Source: Dryomyza anilis | Taxonomy: Eukaryota > Arthropoda > Insecta > Diptera > Dryomyzidae | Length of the DNA stretch: 64,000 nt | Direction: 5' to 3' | Assembly (NCBI GenBank): GCA_951804985.1 | Contig: OX638132.1 | Coordinates: forward strand, 44,988,791 to 45,052,790 | In this document: piece after piece, positions 40,305 through 51,211 of the stretch | Numbering within the stretch: the first letter of the stretch is position 1 | Layout: each line of letters opens with the position of its first letter | Notes under the pieces: model-generated | Seen by the model: the letters and a program-made list of their open reading frames with translations, nothing else | Told to the model about the DNA's origin: nothing | Database searches by the model: none | Program-made: the position numbers and the translations under genes

Positions 40305-41514
40305 CCCAAGAAACAATTCGTTACGCTTATGTTCTATTATCGGTACAGCAAAACGGAATAATATTCCGGAAACGTGCCGATTTCTGAATCCAGAAACGAA
40401 TTGGAGAGCGGGTTTTAAGGAACATCGGAAACGTATACGAAAATACGTTATGACGTGCCGAAAACGTGTCATTGTATCGTACTTTAAACTGAGTACACAT
40501 TTTTATAGTACGATTGAAACGCACCGAAAACGTGCCATTATCGTACCGTATTTTTTAAGAAAAACAGAGAGGAATACTACAAAACGTACCATAAACGTTT
40601 TTAAGAAAAACAGAGAGGAATACTACAAAACGTACCATAAACGTGCTGTAAACTGAGTGGAAAAAAATAAGCTTACTTAAATATTTTTTATATTTGTAAA
40701 TTAAAACAAGTACAAAATATTTTTGTATGTTATTTTTAATTGATTATTTTAATAATTAATTATAAACAAATTTCATTATAATATTAAGTTTAAGTTTAAT
40801 ATTGGTTTATAAAGTTGCAATTTCCATCACATTAACCGGGATGATCGGCTGACTACCTGAGACTCTTAATGTGGGCGTTGTGATCTCATCATTTCCATTG
40901 AATGGTGAGCCAAAAATTCACACAACATAAGCATAGCCATGGTGCCCAACATCAAGGTTACCCATTTAGATCGCGAAAGATTTGAGCCAGCTCGTCCTTT
41001 CTGTAACAATAGATTCAAATCATTCGCGATCTAAATGGGTAACCTTGATGTTGGGCACCATGGCTATGCTTATGTTGTGTGAATTTTTGTACGTAATCAT
41101 CACCTTTTGACTTCCAAAAACAGTTTTCAAACCGCAGTTAAGCTGCTGCAGAAAATCATGGGAGCAGTTAAAAAAAATAAATGCAACCGTTAATTGATTC
41201 GTTTGTATTAAAAGCATTGATTTCTGCTTCCATAATCCACGGCTTTGTTCCACCATTAATAATCATAAGTGTCTTTTGGTAGTCTGCAATGAAGAAGAAA
41301 ATATATATTAAGAAAATGTTAACTAACGGAGTATTAACGGGAAGAAAACGGTGTAATGACGGCATACAAACGGAGTCGTGCGATTTATCGGCACATTATC
41401 GTTCCGTTTTAGTACTTGCTTGGACGGGTACATGCTCAATGTTCCGTTAACGTGCCGGCAGTGACGGAATTGTGATTTTGTTTGTGCTGGAGCTCCGTAG
41501 AAATGTTTCTTGGG
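40305..41514. mobile_element. Inverted-repeat element with CCCAAGAAACA ends
   Basis: CCCAAGAAACAATTCGTTAC at the left faces CCCAAGAAACATTTCTACGG (reverse) at the right. Both subterminal regions are dense in ACGTGCC, AACGG and TTCCGTT words. A 44-bp tandem duplication (40559-40602 and 40603-40641) and a 66-bp perfect hairpin lie inside. No transposase is seen. The class is unknown. Confidence 0.5.
40912..41088. repeat. Perfect 66-bp inverted repeat, 45-nt loop
   Basis: Arms 40912-40977 and 41023-41088 are exact complements, from AAAAATTCACACAACATAAG inward to GATCGCGAA. GATTTGA/TCAAATC extends the pairing into the loop. Transcripts would fold into a long duplex. Confidence 0.93.
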
Positions 41515-42024
41515 ACTGTTAATTAAAGACAATTACAGCGTGTCGATTCACATTTGTTTTAAGCGACAGGTTAAATAGTCCATTAGAAATATTTAACGAA
41601 AGAAATATCATAGATGGCTTTGCTTTTATTAACAAAAATTAGTTGACAACATAATTTTTTATTAGTATAAACATTTTTGAAAATCAATACACATTTTAAA
41701 CAGTCAAAGTTTCATTTACAAACAACTGGAAATCTGTGTCTAAATCACAACTAGTGATTATCAACGGGCCAACGGAAAGAAATATGTGAAAGAAATGTGC
41801 AGCCTATCGAAAAGATTTAAGTCTTTGGACAGGATTTATTATCCTGCTTGGCCAGCGACATGCAGCAAACACGGTTTACCACATATAGCCTATAATGTTC
41901 CTTATGATGCTGTTGTAGATCAGTTATACTTTGTAACCGGCCACTTGTATTCTGCATTTGTTAATATTGGCCAACACTTCGAGCAGCGCTTCTTCAATGG
42001 CGCAGTGTTTTGATACAACGGCCC
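41515..42024. other. Flank of the env-bearing BEL element, ORF of unknown nature
   Basis: An ORF at 41786-42013 (75 codons, plus) encodes SLDRIYYPAWPATCSKHGLP and a VVDQLYFVTGHLYSAFVNIG stretch, more protein-like than most here. It ends just before the LTR. I do not recognise it. It could be an exon or part of an older element that continues at 47976. Confidence 0.3.
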
Positions 42025-42393
42025 TGAAAATACTTCTACTCAATAACAACACGACACAACGGTGGTTTCGAACGAACTCTCTTTATTAAAATAATATCAC
42101 TTATATTTATACCTTAAATAATTCTTAAACTAAAATATCCTAATACATAACTTATCTAAATACATAAACCCCTGCGATGCACATGCATGCACTTCAAACA
42201 ATTCACACACGGGGTCTGGAAAAGGACCCACGCGAGTTCCACATAACATAAACATATGTCAAGGGTTTATCCTTAAACTAATCTTGTGCACAGACAAGAC
42301 TAATATACCTAACGGCATATGTAATAAACTAGCGTGGCTTCACTATACTGAAATACCATCGCGATATAAATATATCCTATATATAATTAAACA
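42025..42393 (-). repeat. 3' LTR of the env-bearing BEL element
   Basis: Plus strand TGAAAATACTTC...AATTAAACA; 369 bp, matching 47607-47975 with differences such as GGTGG/GGCGG and GATGCAC/GATGCAT. Confidence 0.94.
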
Positions 42394-42418
42394 TACTCCC
42401 GGCCTTGACATCTCTGTG

Positions 42419-44140
42419 TCAACCAATTCGTGGTAGCGCGAGAATTGCAGGTAGAAAACGTGAAGATAAACTGCCGAATCTTTTCATGAGGTATGACCAC
42501 GATGACCAATTAACCCATGTCATTAAACTTATTCCGTAGTGCGTTGCATGATGAATATCTAGCTCAATCGGGAATCCAAACAGATGAGGTTGTGATTTTG
42601 GTATATCATCAATGGCAATGGTCGTAGCAATTTCCCGCAAAATGATTGTATGTAGTTTTGGTAACTGATGGCTTATGTTTACTCTGGGGTTAATGTACGA
42701 TGCGTTCTCGCTTACCTTTGAAAACGCTATCAGAGTCACATCAGAAGATTCTAAATGGCATCCAGATTCCATACGAAGAATACCTTGGTTATTAAGGTGA
42801 TGCACAGTTTTGGTCCTATTGCAATAGATCTCAACGACTTCTTCTTCAAATAGCGAAAATAACCAGTTGTTTCCAGCGTTCAATTGGATCCAAGTAACAG
42901 ACGGTAGCCCAATCCCGACGACTCAGGTTCCTGGTATCATCATACCTTTTTAATAACAGTTCTATCTCGCAGACTTTTTTATTGCCGATATTGTAAATCG
43001 GGTGTGTTTGCGGACATAACCACATTCCTGTCATTCGCATACATCTTAGGAAATCAATATCGTTGACGTTGTAATACCTTGTTTTAGCGGCATTTAGCAG
43101 AAAATGTTGAAACTTCGGTTTTAAACTAACAAATCTGGAATCATGCTTGGTTGGATAAGAGTAAATTTGATAGATTGTAAATAGGTCTTTATGTATCAAA
43201 GAAATTTTAGCTTCAAAAATAATAAAATCTTCTGTCGTGCGGGTAGTGATTTCTAGAACTTTGAATATCTCGCTGACTCGTTGATCTGGTAACTGCAGTT
43301 CTTTAGGTAGTTGTAGTGCAATCCTGGCAAGCTGGTTTTCAAACTGAGCAATGGTAAATATGTGATGGTGAGCAGCGTTGCAATGAACATTTCCAATACT
43401 TAGTTTAAGATCATCTTGAAATTTCTCAAAGTCATCTAGAATAAAAAATGCATACAATAAAGCAAAATTTAAATTCTGTAAATTAATTCCATTATTCATC
43501 TCTTTCACTAGAGAATCAAAATTCGATTTAATTTTTGACAGTTGATCTTCTAATATTTCATGCTGCTTCTTTATTACGCCTGACGTGACATCTTGAATTG
43601 ACGACATATTTTTCAATAATTCTAACACAAAATTTTCATTGTTAGTACTCCTTTCTACTCGATCAGCTAATATCTCAGCATGCTTTCATCCAATACCCCA
43701 AACAATGCGTGCTGAATTGATCCAATAAAACTGAGTGGAGCTCTTTTCGTGCGTTTGTAATTCTTACTCCTGATGAAGTTATCATTGTCGATAATATAAC
43801 TCATTTTTCGACGTATTTGTTCTTGTATCTGCTTGCATCCCATATTATTCGATTGTTCGATATCGAATTTTGCACACATCCATCTGATTTCTTGAACTGT
43901 TTCGTCAACATCCCCGTATCGATTTTTGTAAATTGACATGTTTACAAAAGCAACCAAAGACCACGATGATTTTTGCAGTCCTACTAATCCTTGATCTTCG
44001 CAGAATATTCCCGAATGGTCCGTTAATGGCTCTATACTCAAGCTATTTACTATGTAAGGTAAAATTATCAGAAAACTTAATATATGAACAAAACAATTCT
44101 TGTTCTTTACCTTAATTCTAATACATATTTTCTCATTGGA
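42419..44140 (-). pseudogene. Envelope-like fusion protein gene (F type), frameshifted
   Basis: Would mediate membrane fusion if intact, as in errantiviruses. It lies downstream of DUF5641 in the env position. The first part shares the ORF ending at 43667: a hydrophobic stretch (about residues 167-185 of that ORF) that may be a signal peptide, then a conserved SSWSLVAFVNMSIYK block, and a furin-like RTKR just before an apolar segment (fusion peptide position). A stop at 43667 and a frame change lead to 43628-42846 (helical, coiled-coil-like, Cys pair later), and another change to 42883-42419, with CNRTKTVHHLNNQGIL and the ESGCHL block. No clear transmembrane anchor is left. Confidence 0.72.
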
Positions 44141-44990
44141 ATTTTGGACATTTGTTTTACAGTTATTTACATTTTCATTATTCTTATCGATAATTAAATT
44201 TGTTTGTATAGTTTCTTCAGTAGGAAAAAGACAAACATTGTGTACTGATCTTTTTGTTACACCAGTGCTGGTCCTTACTTCTACCGTTCGACAAAAACCA
44301 TCTTTTCCAATGATGGATTTTATCACCCTTCCCCTTCTCCAATTCATTGGAGGAAAATTATTTTCCTTAAGAAGAACCAATGTTTCAGGTTTTATATTTG
44401 GTGATGGATTTTGCCATTTGTACCTTTTTTGCAATTCCGTTAAATACTCAGTAGACCAACGTTTCCAAAATCCATCTGCATTTGAGCACACTGATTTCCA
44501 GTGATCCCGCAGACCGTGATAACTTTTGTTACCACTGGAGTCATTTAATGTTGAAAACGTTTCCCCAATCAAAAAATGCCCGGGTGTCAAAACCTGAAAA
44601 TCATTCGGATCTTCAGATAGAGGTATGAGTGTTCTTGAATTTCAAACTGACTCAATTTCTGTTATGAGAGTACACATTTCTTCAAATGTCATAGTTCCTT
44701 CTATAACTCGATAGAAATGCTTCTTTACAGATTTGACGCAGGCTTCCCACAACCCCCCGACATGAGGTGATCTAGCTGGAATATTTATCTATTCTATATC
44801 TCTTTGTACACAGAATTTAAATATATTGTGCTGATGATGCTTATCTTTAAATAAAGCATACACATTGTGTAAACTATTAGCAGCTCCAATAAAATTTGAC
44901 CCATTGTCAGAATATATTCGTAAAGGACAGCTGCGTCTTCCGACGAATCTCTTCAATGCACCAATAAACGCCGCCGAACTTAAATCCGCC
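44141..44990 (-). pseudogene. BEL integrase end and DUF5641 (env-bearing element)
   Basis: 44990-44600 shows RRSCPLRIYSDNGSNFIGA (Asp), SPHVGGLWEACVKSVKKHF (Glu region) and a stop in NSRTLIPLSED. The open frame from 44590 then gives TPGHFLIGETFSTLN, KRWSTEYLTELQKRYKWQNP and WRRGRVIKSIIGKDGFCRTV, the DUF5641 domain (about residues 1-125). The integrase N-terminal zinc domain and first Asp are lost by deletion. DUF5641 runs straight into the envelope-like frame. Confidence 0.87.
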
Positions 44991-45380
44991 GCCGAACTTA
45001 AAGTTCCATATACTTTCGCATAAAGTCATGATACTGAATTTTGATCTCGTTATTTTTCTCTAACTTCTTTTCCATTGATAAAAATCTGCGTTTGGCTATC
45101 AAATCTGATCTTCCTAGTTTATTTGTGTTATCTGTTAGTGGAATATGTACAATAAATTACCCATCCCTATCTCTAAAAATCGTTCTTTTAAATATTTCTT
45201 CGCATTTTAATTCCTCCTTTGTCAATTTTACTTCTCTATTTAATTCTTCGACTTCCCAAAATTTTCTTAATTGTGTATCTAAATTGTCTTCGAAACAACT
45301 CCACAATAAGATACATTTTCGATAACTGCTGATCCACTTACGACCCATCCTAGTTTTGTATTTTGCAACAAAAACGTATC
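44991..45380 (-). pseudogene. BEL pol: RT N-terminal fragment at the deletion edge
   Basis: LWSCFEDNLDTQLRKFWEVE, EELKCEEIFKRTIFRDRDG and then a stop-containing stretch to about 45005 (SDLIAKRRFLSMEKKLEKN). This is the conserved start of the Pao RT region. It ends at a junction with integrase. At the junction GCCGCCGAACTTAAA occurs twice in tandem (44970-44985 and 44989-45003), a mark of the deletion repair. Confidence 0.82.
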
Positions 45381-45863
45381 ATTTAATCGTTTTTGCCCTT
45401 TGTCCAAAATGTCATAGAATAATTCTGCTCCAATGAGCATATCTATACTACTAGGTATAAAGTAGTTCGAATCAGCTAATCTAATATGTTTCGGAATATC
45501 TTCTGCAACAACTTTTTTAACAGGAACCTCGGAAACAATTTATATAAAACATAACATATAACATATAACTAAAACATCTAACTCAGATTTAAAATTTGAA
45601 TTTTTTGATTTAATATTAACGTACAATCTTTCATTTATATAAGATACATTTTTTGTTATCCCTTCAATTGATTTGTTTGTGTGTTGACTTTGCAACTTTA
45701 TCTTCTGTTTCAAACCTTTTGTTATGAAACTGACCTGAGAACCACTATCAAGCATTGCTCTGCAATTTATCCAATTGCCTTGCTTATCCGCAATTTGGAT
45801 GATTGCTGTTGAGAGCAACACACATTTCTCTTCGTCATCTACATTTTTACTATTCCCATTCAC
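45381..45863 (-). pseudogene. BEL retropepsin-like protease
   Basis: CRAMLDSGSQVSFITK holds the D-S-G catalytic triplet with normal spacing. It is followed by LQSQHTNKSIEGITKNVSYI; after a shift near 45540 comes VPVKKVVAEDIPKHIRLADS and SIDMLIGAELFYDIL (DUF1758 end). The protease ORF starts 14 nt inside the gag ORF end in a different frame, as with frameshift expression. It would cleave Gag-Pol. Confidence 0.85.
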
Positions 45864-47316
45864 TACTGCGCTTTATTTCTTCTTTTTCTTTATGTAATAA
45901 CATATTGTGTTCCTTATCACATATCCTACAGTTATACCCAGTACATTTGTCGCTTGTATGTCCGCTTCTTATACATTTTTTACACAAATTATTAAGCTTA
46001 ACTTTATTCCATTTTTCATTTATATTTAAATTTCTAAACCTTGTACACTGGAAAGCAAAATGTATGGATCCACAGACCATGAAACATTTTGCCACCTTTG
46101 ACACTAATGCTTTTTTCATAGGTTTCGCTTGATTAACATCACTTTCATTTGTGATTGTTTTCTGGCTAGCCTCCAAAGCATAGAACTCATGTTCTAAAAA
46201 TGTCAATAAGGAATCCATCTTTGGAATTTCCTTTGCAATTTTCTCGAACTTCATTCTTAAATTGTCGTCCATTTTTCGGACTAATACAAAACATATAAAA
46301 GCTTGAAGTAACTCATCTGAAGCTATCTTTGTAGCATTGAGCGCTTGCAAACTTTCTTGGATTGTGTCCTGAAACTGTTTAACACTATTGGCACTTTCAT
46401 TTACCAATGGTGCATCCACAAGGTTTTTAAAATAAATGGAAGTTACAGCTCTTTTATTTGTATATTTTGCATCAAGTAGCTTCCATGCAATTGGGTAGTT
46501 TTCTTCAGTCGATGGAAGATTTAAAATTGTATTCGCTGCTGCACCTTTTAGCTTCGATTTCAAAATACACATCTTTTGGGTATTTGAAATTTCTCTGCTG
46601 TCTATTAATTGAACGTACAGTTCTTTGAACGGATTCCACTTAGTGTAATCACCGTCAAACATTGGTATCTCAATTGCAGGAATTCTATAAACCTAGTTTT
46701 CTACCGACTGAAGTTTAACTTTCTGTTTTTTAGATATGGCATGAAACTCAGCTTTCAACGAATAAAATGATTCCGTTAGTTCATCATCGTTGAAAATATC
46801 AATATAGTTTATGAATGAATTTTCAGCTAAACGTTTAGCTTCTTTAACACTATCAAAACTATCTACTCCAGCTTTGAAAGTTTCCAAAGTGTCGGTAAAT
46901 TCTGATAATGCATATTGGAATTTCCTAACTACGCCTTGATTTTTATGAACTGGTATCATTTTTTCTATTGGCGTTCTATTTTCTGTCTCCTCCGCTACTG
47001 AGGCTCCCATAGAATTATCTATTTCTAAATCTACTTTATCTTTAATGCTACTTAGCAATGTTTTACAAGATACTATATGCATACGTACCTGATTTGCATA
47101 TTTTTTCTCATAATATGCATTCTTCTTTAATGTGTGAGAAGGGTTTTTCAACTTCTCATCATTTTCCTCGAAATTCTTCCGAAGATTTTCCAGTGCGTTC
47201 TTCCACCTCTGGAGTTGTTCCCGCGTTACGTCCTTTTGCGCTGTCATCTCATTATACAAGATCACTATTTCTTTTCCAATAGTGTCTTGTTTTGCAATGA
47301 TTGAGGTGGGATCCAT
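45850..47316 (-). pseudogene. BEL Gag with zinc knuckles, one in-frame TAG
   Basis: ATG at 47314-47316: MDPTSIIAKQDTIGKEIVIL, long helical/coiled-coil N-terminal part. A TAG at 46693-46695 interrupts it; the same frame continues without shift to 45850. After it: PMFDGDYTKWNPFKELYVQL (DUF1759), LKSKLKGAAANTILNLPSTE, and two Cys/His clusters CFMVCGSIHFAFQC and CKKCIRSGHTSDKC, then CRICDKEHNMLLH. Gag would form particles and bind RNA. About 480 codons in total. The TAG may be a mutation or readthrough site. Confidence 0.87.
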
Positions 47317-47606
47317 TTTTTAATATATTTTTTATTTTTATATCTCACTAATTCCACCTTTTTATTTATATACGTATATGTATATTTTTTATAATTTTTT
47401 TTTTTTTTCACAATATATAATTATTATATTTAATATAAATAATGAATTTTTACAATTATTATATTTTTTTTTTTGTTATTGAGTCTCCTACCACTGGTGG
47501 GGGAAAACTCAATATTCAAAATAATGTAAATTAAATTAATTTATTTATTTATTTATATAAATATTTTTCACTTTTAAGTCACGCGAAATTATCACAGGGG
47601 TCACCA

Positions 47607-47975
47607 TGAAAATACTTCTACTCAATAACAACACGACACAACGGCGGTTTCGAACGAACTCTCTTTATTAAAATAATATCACTTATATTTATACCTTAAA
47701 TAATTCTTAAACTAAAATATCCTAATACATAACTTATCTAAATACATAAACCCCTGCGATGCATATGCATGCACTTCAAACAATTCACACACGGGGTCTG
47801 GAAAAGGACCCACGCGAGTTCCACATAACATAAACATATGTCAAGGGTTTATCCTTAAACTTATCTTGTGCACAGACAAGACTAATATACCTAACGGCAT
47901 ATGTAATAAACTAGCGTGGCTTTACTATTCTGAAATACCATCGCGATATAAATATATCCTATATATAATTAAACA
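47607..47975 (-). repeat. 5' LTR of the env-bearing BEL element
   Basis: 369 bp, about 98% like 42025-42393 by eye. It contains TTATTAAAATAATATCAC and TATATTTATACC (promoter-like AT words). Followed in element sense by TGGTGACCCC. Confidence 0.94.
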
Positions 47976-48894
47976 GGCCACATCATTTGCGTTCAATAAA
48001 TACAATCCGTTGACGTAGTTGTGGTGCGAAAGAACATGGACATTAATGTGGGATTTATCTGTCAGTTATGCAATCAAAGTCCACATATTCCAGCTATAAC
48101 TTTTACACTCTTAAACTTCACTACGTTTCTCCTTAAATAAGATTATGTTTACCATTATTGTCTATTCAAATTGTCTCTGTATTTTTACTATAATCTTGAG
48201 AAAGGTAAAAAATAGCATTGCTATATCGAAAGTTGACATTGTAGGAACGACAACATAAACTGTCGAATCAAAAGTAGCAACTGTTACTTACATGTTTGAC
48301 ATTTATGCTAAACGACACTTTCTACTGTCGATTCAACACTTTTTTAACAGTTACTTACTGCGGGTTCCATTCAGCAATCCATGTCGAAATAGAGCGCAAA
48401 ACAACAGTTTATTCAATATCTAGATCTTGTTTCTAAAATAGAGAAAAAGAATATCGGTGATAGTTGAGATAACGAGATCGATTTTAGTTTTGAAACTCAC
48501 AAGAAGGAATGTATAGTAATGGTCTCTTATATCGTAAAGCTACATATGAGGATTCCCTAGGGTTTCGGACGGGACATTCAGTACAGTACGCTTAAAATTT
48601 TAATATCTCGAAGGAAAATTAATGAATTTACTAAATTTTTTTTGCATGTAGTATTTAAATAGGACTAAACAAAAAAATATACAAAAATTCTATACGGTAG
48701 ATATAAAGAAAATAGTGGGCGTTCCAAATGATTTTTTTTTTTTGAAATATTTTTTAAAATAGTTGAAATCATGTTCTTTTTTTGTATATTTACACTTTGT
48801 TCCTAAAGTTTATAGTTTTTTCATAATAAATCACAGAAAAATTCCGGACGGGACAAATATTCCGTATTAAAATTATCAGTACGATTATTATTCT
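47976..48894. other. Flank of BEL, no gene recognised
   Basis: 47976-48130 may continue the ORF-like flank left of the element. 48567 and 48846 carry the word GGACGGGACA, also seen at 49886 and (as TGACGGGACA) 50051. Confidence 0.35.
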
Positions 48895-49552
48895 AAAAGC
48901 CCTATTCTAACGAGCAATGACAAAGCAATGACTAAAATGAGGTGAGTGACAATTGTCACGAAATGCTATTCTAGCAGCAAAGTGACAATAAAAACAGGGA
49001 CAATTGTTATGAAATTTGTCACCACCTAAAGAGGAGATGACGAGGATTTTATTCTTTAAAATATGTGTTTTTTTACTAGTTTTTAGTTATGCACTTTATT
49101 GAATTGCACTATATCTTCACTTTGAGAAGCAAATATATCAACGGATTTTTGTCGCGGTTCGACTTTCTGCGACTTTCAGATGGAAAACTCTGTCTGATGG
49201 ATTTGGAATTGAAATTTGTTTTACCTAATTGTAATTATATTTGCGACTTGCAGAAACGACCGAAACTCAATATTAACATAATGCACGTCTCGTAAATCAC
49301 TTTTGCGTGCAAATAGTGCGGAAATATCATGTGAAATATGTACAAATATTTAAATTTAAAAATTGTTTACATTTGCATTTTAATTTTTTGACAGTTAATA
49401 TTAAAAACAACTTTTCACCACTGAGTTGAGTTTCAATTTGTCACGTTTAAAGTAGAATACAGTAACAATTATTTATAACAAAGGCATGACACGGTGAATG
49501 ACAACATTTCAATGACTAGACTTTGTCATGAAAATGCCAGAATACGGCTTTT
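48895..49552. mobile_element. MITE with AAAAGCCSTATTCT ends
   Basis: Left AAAAGCCCTATTCTAACGAG and right (reverse) AAAAGCCGTATTCTGGCATT are followed on both sides by ATGACAAAG and AGTCATTG/CAATGACT words in inverted order. Length 658 bp. The interior has several GTGACAATTGTCAC-like palindromes. The ORF at 49089-49295 shows no family features. Confidence 0.6.
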
Positions 49553-50288
49553 AAAATAATTTTTTCGTACAAAATATTTTTTGAATTATCTCTGAACATA
49601 GCTGAGACAATTTACTTTATTTTTGTATATGTACACTTTGCTCCTAAAGTTTACACTTATTTCGTAAAAATCGAAGAATTATTTCGGTCGTTCCGTATGA
49701 AAATTTGCACTACGATTTTTTGCTAAAAATAATGTTGTACATAACAATATTAATAATCATTATTACGAAATGAAAAGTTATGTACTATTCAAATTTCAGA
49801 TGTTTTTTAAGTTTTTTAATTTTTTTGAATTTTTTTTTTTTTTGATATTTTTTATACTATTTTACACTTTTGTACTCAAAGTTCGGGACGGGACAGATTT
49901 CAATTAGCTGTCAAATTTTTATAGAATTAATAGCAAGATGATGTTTACATTTTTGGAATTGCCGAGGAAATTCTGCTTTAGAGAGAGTGGATTCAACTCT
50001 ATAAAAAATGTTTCAGTTTACTATGGTAATAAATGTATCTTTTTGGTTCCTGACGGGACATCAAAAACCCTTATACAAATAATATGGATCATTATTTTTA
50101 AGCTTTAGAAATAATTATTAATGTTACCTGTAAAACAGAAAATAATATTTTGTGTCTGTATGCCTTTAAAGTTAATTAATTTGGTTACTCAAAATACATA
50201 TTGCACAGTAACTTAAATTTATGAGTAGTTGTGATACGTTTCCGTTAACGGAATAGAAATTCCTTTTTAGATATTTATATTCAGATAT
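49553..50288. other. AT-rich, degenerate repeat blocks
   Basis: TTTTTGTATATGTACACTTTG, then CTCCTAAAGTTTA, at about 49621 repeats a block at 48779-48815. The two lie on either side of the MITE, with GACGGGACA words. This suggests an older tandem repeat split by the MITE. Confidence 0.4.
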
Positions 50289-50475
50289 TTACGATTCCAA
50301 ATCCATCGTTATTTCAAAGATTTGATCATTATGAATTTTTCGCCATCCAGCTGGCAATATAAACTTTTGTAAATTAGACTCACATATTTTTCTTTTCCTT
50401 TTCCTAGGCTTCACGTTGGCAACAATGATAATTATTGGGCAAAGTCCTAAAATTTTGCTTAGACCACACCTCTTT
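50289..50475 (-). CDS. Possible host or transposase terminal exon
   Basis: 62 open codons without ATG, minus strand. It contains a basic cluster VKPRKRKRKICESNLQKF and then ILPAGWRKIHNDQIFEITMD to a TAA at 50289-50291. The KPRKRKRK run looks like a nuclear signal, and LPAGW recalls the start of DNA-binding folds such as MBD. It is more protein-like than surrounding DNA. It could be a last exon; no clear acceptor was found. Confidence 0.3.
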
Positions 50476-51211
50476 CAAGTTAGCTTGCACAGTTAACAGA
50501 GGCTAGCAATATAATTTTTCATTGCATGATTAGCGGGCTATGTTAAAATAAGCAATGCAGGGTTTCACAACAATTGCAATATTTCGCAATTGATGCCAGC
50601 AATAAACTGCAAGTCGGACTAAAAGTCACGTACACCAAAATTGAGTGAAAGTGAAAGATCTCTAGAACATAGTGAAATTATAATTTAAGTAAAAATAACA
50701 GCAAAGGCATTGTTGAGACCTTTCGTTTCATTTTAAAAGAATGTAGTTTAAATCACCTCAAGTAGAGGTTCAACAATAAAATCAATTAAAATTAAAAGAA
50801 GTGTTTAGTGTTTGATATTTTCCGCGAAAAGGAATAAAGAACAATATATCTAGGTAGTGAAACCAATAATAAAATGGTAAGTGTTTAACATTTTTTTATA
50901 TATATATTTTTAATTTTAAAAAGAAAAAGACAGTTTTTATTTTTTTTAGAAGTGTTAAAAAGGGAAACTATTTTAGATTTCTTTTATAATATTTAAAAAT
51001 AAAAATCTAGGATTTTTTTTTCACAATACAGAAATTAAAGCATAGAAGAAACAGTATATAATGAAATATAAATTTATAAATAAAAATTTAAAAGAACAAT
51101 AACATTCCCAAACAAATAAATAAATAAAATAACACTGAGATTCCGAACCACAGACCCTCCAGTGTATAACAAGTGAAAACTAAATAATTAAATAAAACGA
51201 AAAAAATATAT
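50476..51211. other. Possible first exon, then AT-rich DNA
   Basis: At 50870-50885 AATAATAAAATGGTAAGTG gives an ATG directly followed by a strong GTAAGT donor. Upstream 250 bp is purine-rich, stop-tolerant and leader-like. A host gene's 5' exon with only the start codon is possible. No acceptor or downstream exon is identified here. Confidence 0.25.

Larger units (their letters stand above)
42025..47975 (-). mobile_element. BEL/Pao retrotransposon with envelope-like gene
   Basis: LTRs at 42025-42393 and 47607-47975 (369 bp each), differing at only a handful of sites. Flanks are GGCCC on the left and GGCCA on the right, a near-perfect 5-bp duplication. Minus-strand order: gag, protease, RT start, [deletion], integrase, DUF5641, envelope-like F protein. 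After the 5' LTR comes TGGTGACCCCTGTGAT, the primer-site position. A GGCCGGGAG purine tract precedes the 3' LTR. High LTR identity makes it young, yet pol has lost about 2 kb, so it needs a helper. Confidence 0.93.

Noticed and set aside
44100..46132. Hydrophobic plus-strand ORFs
   Set aside because: Antisense to BEL DUF5641, RT and Gag; hydrophobicity comes from reversed Lys/Glu-rich codons.
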